A stretch of 64,000 nucleotides of DNA, from positions 1 through 64,000 of the forward strand of contig MU858090.1 of assembly GCA_033297075.1 (NCBI GenBank). The letters run 5' to 3'. Under the pieces are notes generated by a model. It was not told the origin of the DNA, did not search any database, and worked only from the letters and a program-made list of their open reading frames with translations. Within the stretch, counting starts at the first letter, position 1. Each line of letters starts with the position of its first letter. Positions 61,474 to 64,000 of the stretch are shown here, in pieces. The position numbers and the translations under genes are program-made. The DNA comes from Rhypophila decipiens (lineage: Eukaryota; Ascomycota; Sordariomycetes; Sordariales; Naviculisporaceae).

Positions 61474-63188
61474 ATGCATCACCTCAAACGAACCCTAGCA
61501 GAATCGACGAGCAAGCTGGCGTCCAAAAGCACAGGCGAGAACATTCGGGGTGGTATTTCGACTGTTAAAGAGAAGTTGTCCAAGATGAGCTCGCCCAAGG
61601 ATACCGAGATCCGGCGCAAGCTGAACGCTTGGTTTCCTAACACGCTCAATCCGGTCATCTTTTCGGCGCCCATGGCGGGGTACTCGAATGGGCTTTTGGC
61701 GGCCGAGGTTTCCAAGGCTGGGGGGTTTGGTATGTTCTTTACGTTCACACTCAACTTTTTTTTTTTTCAATACCTCTGTTCAAATGGGTTGGATGGGTTT
61801 ACTGAACAGTTGAGAGTGAGAATGAGATGAGAGAGGTGGTGAAGCTATCCCCACCTTCTCACTCTCACTCTCACTTACACAAACCAAAACATTTTGACTC
61901 TTCCCAACAACTAATTAACACACTGATAAAAAACAGGAACAATCCAAGCAGGCTACAACTTCACCCCCACCTCACCCTCCCTCTCCAACCTAACCAAAGA
62001 ACTCGTCTCCGCTCGACAAGCCCTCGACCTGTCAGAATACCCCCTCACGCCGCTCCCCATAGGCGTAGGCTTCGTAATCTGCCACGCCTCCTTCTTCTCC
62101 TCGTTCGAAAAAGGAATCCTCCCCGTGCTGCAGGAACATTCGCCCCAGGCAATCTGGTTATTCGGCGCGGATCCCCAGTTCATAGCCGATGGGTCGGTCC
62201 GCGGGGTGATTGAGCGGATGCATGATAGCGGGTTCATGGTCATGTATCAGGTCGGGACTGTCGCTTCGGCGAGGCAGGCTGTGATGGATGGGGCGGATAT
62301 CATTGTCGCGCAGGGGGTTGATGCTGGCGGGCATCAGTTTGCTGCTGGGGCCGGGGTGGTTAGTCTTGTGCCGGAGGTGGTTGAGATGTTGGAGCGGGAG
62401 TTTCCGGCGAGGAAGGAGGAGGTGGTTGTTGTTGCTGCGGGGGGGATTTCGGATGGACGGGGGGTCGCTGGGGCGTTGGCTCTCGGTAGGTCTTTCTTTT
62501 TGTTTTTGGTTTGGTGGTTGTTGGGGCCAGAAAAGAGGTCGGTGAATTGTTTACTAACAATTTTTGTGTGAATAGGGGCTGAAGCAGCTGTCATGGGAAC
62601 GAGGGTAAGTCTAACTTCCCATCTCAACACTCACGAGGTATGAAGCTGACAAGGGAATCTAGTTCCTCGTCGCCAAAGAGGCATCAACACCCGAGTTCCG
62701 CCGCAAGCTGCTCCTCGAGACAAGCGACGGTGGTGCTAGCACAGTAAAGTACGTCTTCATCTCTCCGTCTCACCCTCGTATTCACTCATCTCTAACCTTG
62801 ATACGAATAGAACCACATTCCACGACGACATCCAAGGCACAACCAACTGGCCGAAACTCTACGACGGCCGCGCCATCAGAGGCAGCTCATACGAGGACCA
62901 CGCCAAGGGCCTACCCCTCGAGGAGAACGTCAAGCTGTTCAACGAGGCCAAGGAGGCGGGTGATAATTCGCGAGTTGTCATGTGGTCGTAAGTTTTTTTC
63001 TTCTTGTTTTCTTTTCTTACCCCCTTCCAAGGGTGGGTTTGGTTTGATAACTGACAATGGCCCCAACACGATACAGAGGAACCGGAGTGGGCTTGCTCAG
63101 AAAGGAACAGCCTGCTGGCGAGATTGTACGCGAGGTTCGCGAGGTGGCCAAGCAGAGGATTATGTTTTTGCAGCAGACTTTTCTCTGA
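61474..63188 (+). CDS. Nitronate monooxygenase family FMN protein
   Basis: Six exons: 61474-61729, 61937-62485, 62576-62604, 62663-62748, 62811-62987 and 63077-63188, giving 402 residues. The first 40 residues are a basic Ser/Lys-rich leader; the in-frame MSSPKDTEIRRKL is an alternative start. The TIM-barrel core has the FMN-binding opening VIFSAPMAGYSNGLLAAEVS, then GGFG at exon 1's end. The catalytic-loop motif AQGVDAGGHQFA carries the conserved histidine, and the phosphate-binding segment is VVAAGGISDGRGVAGALALG, joined across intron 2 to AEAAVMGTRFLVAKEAS. The family (2-nitropropane dioxygenase) oxidises alkyl nitronates such as propionate 3-nitronate. Exons 3 and 4 are only 29 and 86 bp. 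A closely related FMN oxidoreductase is the alternative. Confidence 0.9.
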
Positions 63189-64000
63189 TTATTGAATTGG
63201 ACTCCCGGTAGGCGGATGAGTGACGGTTTACCCAGCAATGATCCCGTGGCGTCTTGTGGTTTTGGGTCCTGGAGGTGGTGGGATTGTTATCTTGATGTGA
63301 GGAACGAATAATGGATGTATGGATTACGAATTCTTAAGTAAATTTCGCTTTGTGTTTTGTTACAACCTTATTTAATCCCGTCTGCTTGTTCCTAGGGATC
63401 ATCTGAACCCAACAAGAATTAAAACTTCAAGCCCTCGGGTATATAACCAGCCAAAGCACACATCCTCCCATGCAATTGAGCCAACCTGTCAAGATGCTAG
63501 CTATTGGCTCAATTGGTCACCGTTACAGTTCCGATTATCTGAAGTTGCCAAATCGAGGAATCACATGTGCACTGTTTGTGACTCTGTAAGGTTATCGGTT
63601 CTGGGTTCGATTCCGCGCGGTGTCGTATTTTTTTCCCTTTCTCCCTTTTTCCCTTTTTTTTTCTTTTTCTTTTAACGGGACCGATCCCCTTTGTTCTTCA
63701 AAGTGCATTGCTCTTGATTTCCTCCGTTCGCTTTGAACCTCTCTTTTTGTCTTTTATTCAGTATGGTCGATTATGGGTTCGATTGCTCGCGGTTTCTTTT
63801 TCTCTTTTTATTTTTATTGGGGTTTTACATGCCAGGTGTAGTTTCAAGATCAATTGCTCATGATTCCCGTTCAGCTTTGAACCTCCCTGGTCCTTTAAAA
63901 TTTACAAGTAATGGTACATATTTACAACAATACTTTTACACGGCTGACGCCAGTCTGGACCTTGACCCTGACAGCTTCAAATACCCAAGCAGAAAGGAAG
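63189..64000. other. 3' flank with duplicated B-box element
   Basis: About 810 bp downstream of the nitronate monooxygenase. No protein gene is seen. It is dominated from 63.59 kb by two diverged copies of a tRNA-like element, described separately. Confidence 0.55.
63590..63905 (+). repeat. Two diverged copies of a tRNA-like element
   Basis: Two segments each contain GGGTTCGATT (63603 and 63775), matching the tRNA B-box consensus, followed by CGCGG and a long T-rich tract. Further on, both share a GCTTTGAACCTC block (63730 and 63874). Copies are 172 bp apart at the first landmark and 144 bp at the second, with indels in the pyrimidine tract. An A-box-like TGGCTCAATTGG sits upstream at about 63504. 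Acceptor and D stems do not pair, so neither copy is a functional tRNA. A tRNA-derived retroelement relic is plausible. Confidence 0.5.

Overview
The window looks like nuclear DNA of a filamentous ascomycete (Pezizomycotina, probably Sordariomycetes). The gene families are fungal. Introns are short (about 50-190 bp) with GTANGT donors and CTAAC-like branch sites. Coding exons are GC-rich, and intergenic stretches are long, with poly-pyrimidine leaders and no operons. I saw no intact transposon, rRNA gene, canonical tRNA or CRISPR array. Exon joins were worked out by hand; every multi-exon model closes in frame, except that the amidohydrolase needs a GC-AG intron.

Layout, left to right. 1-15.8 kb: AHC1-like zinc-finger protein (-), Alba-like RNase P/MRP-type protein (+), VTC1 (-), Tctex-type dynein light chain (+), F-box protein (+). 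15.8-30 kb: CTP:phosphocholine cytidylyltransferase PCT1 (+), fatty aldehyde dehydrogenase HFD1 (-), mitoribosomal mS35/RSM24 (-) divergent from ALG13 (+), actin-interacting protein AIP1 (-), and a SAP-like hypothetical protein (-). 30-46 kb: PAB2-type RNA-binding protein (+), NEDD4-family ubiquitin ligase RSP5/HulA (+), amidohydrolase (+), phospholipase D1 (-). 47-64 kb: gamma-tubulin (+), complex I PSST subunit (-), MPP10 (-), a probable intronic box C/D snoRNA in a non-coding host transcript (+), a Vtc5-like SPX protein (+), and nitronate monooxygenase (+).

Most of the genes are housekeeping and unrelated in pathway. Loose themes are phospholipid and fatty-aldehyde metabolism (PCT1, PLD1, HFD1), vacuolar polyphosphate (VTC1 and the SPX protein) and ribosome biogenesis (MPP10, its divergent snoRNA host, mS35).

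The most interesting unannotated signal is at 54.68-54.89 kb. Divergent from MPP10 lies an apparent splice unit with almost no coding capacity. Its intron holds C, D' and D boxes at snoRNA spacing, and both guide segments match, from memory, neighbouring conserved stretches of large-subunit rRNA. Other signals are a perfect 42-bp palindrome near 4.8 kb, a degenerate 22-bp tandem array near 31.7 kb, a repeated intergenic octamer (TATCCGTA), an overlapping upstream ORF on gamma-tubulin, and a duplicated tRNA-like B-box element at the right end.
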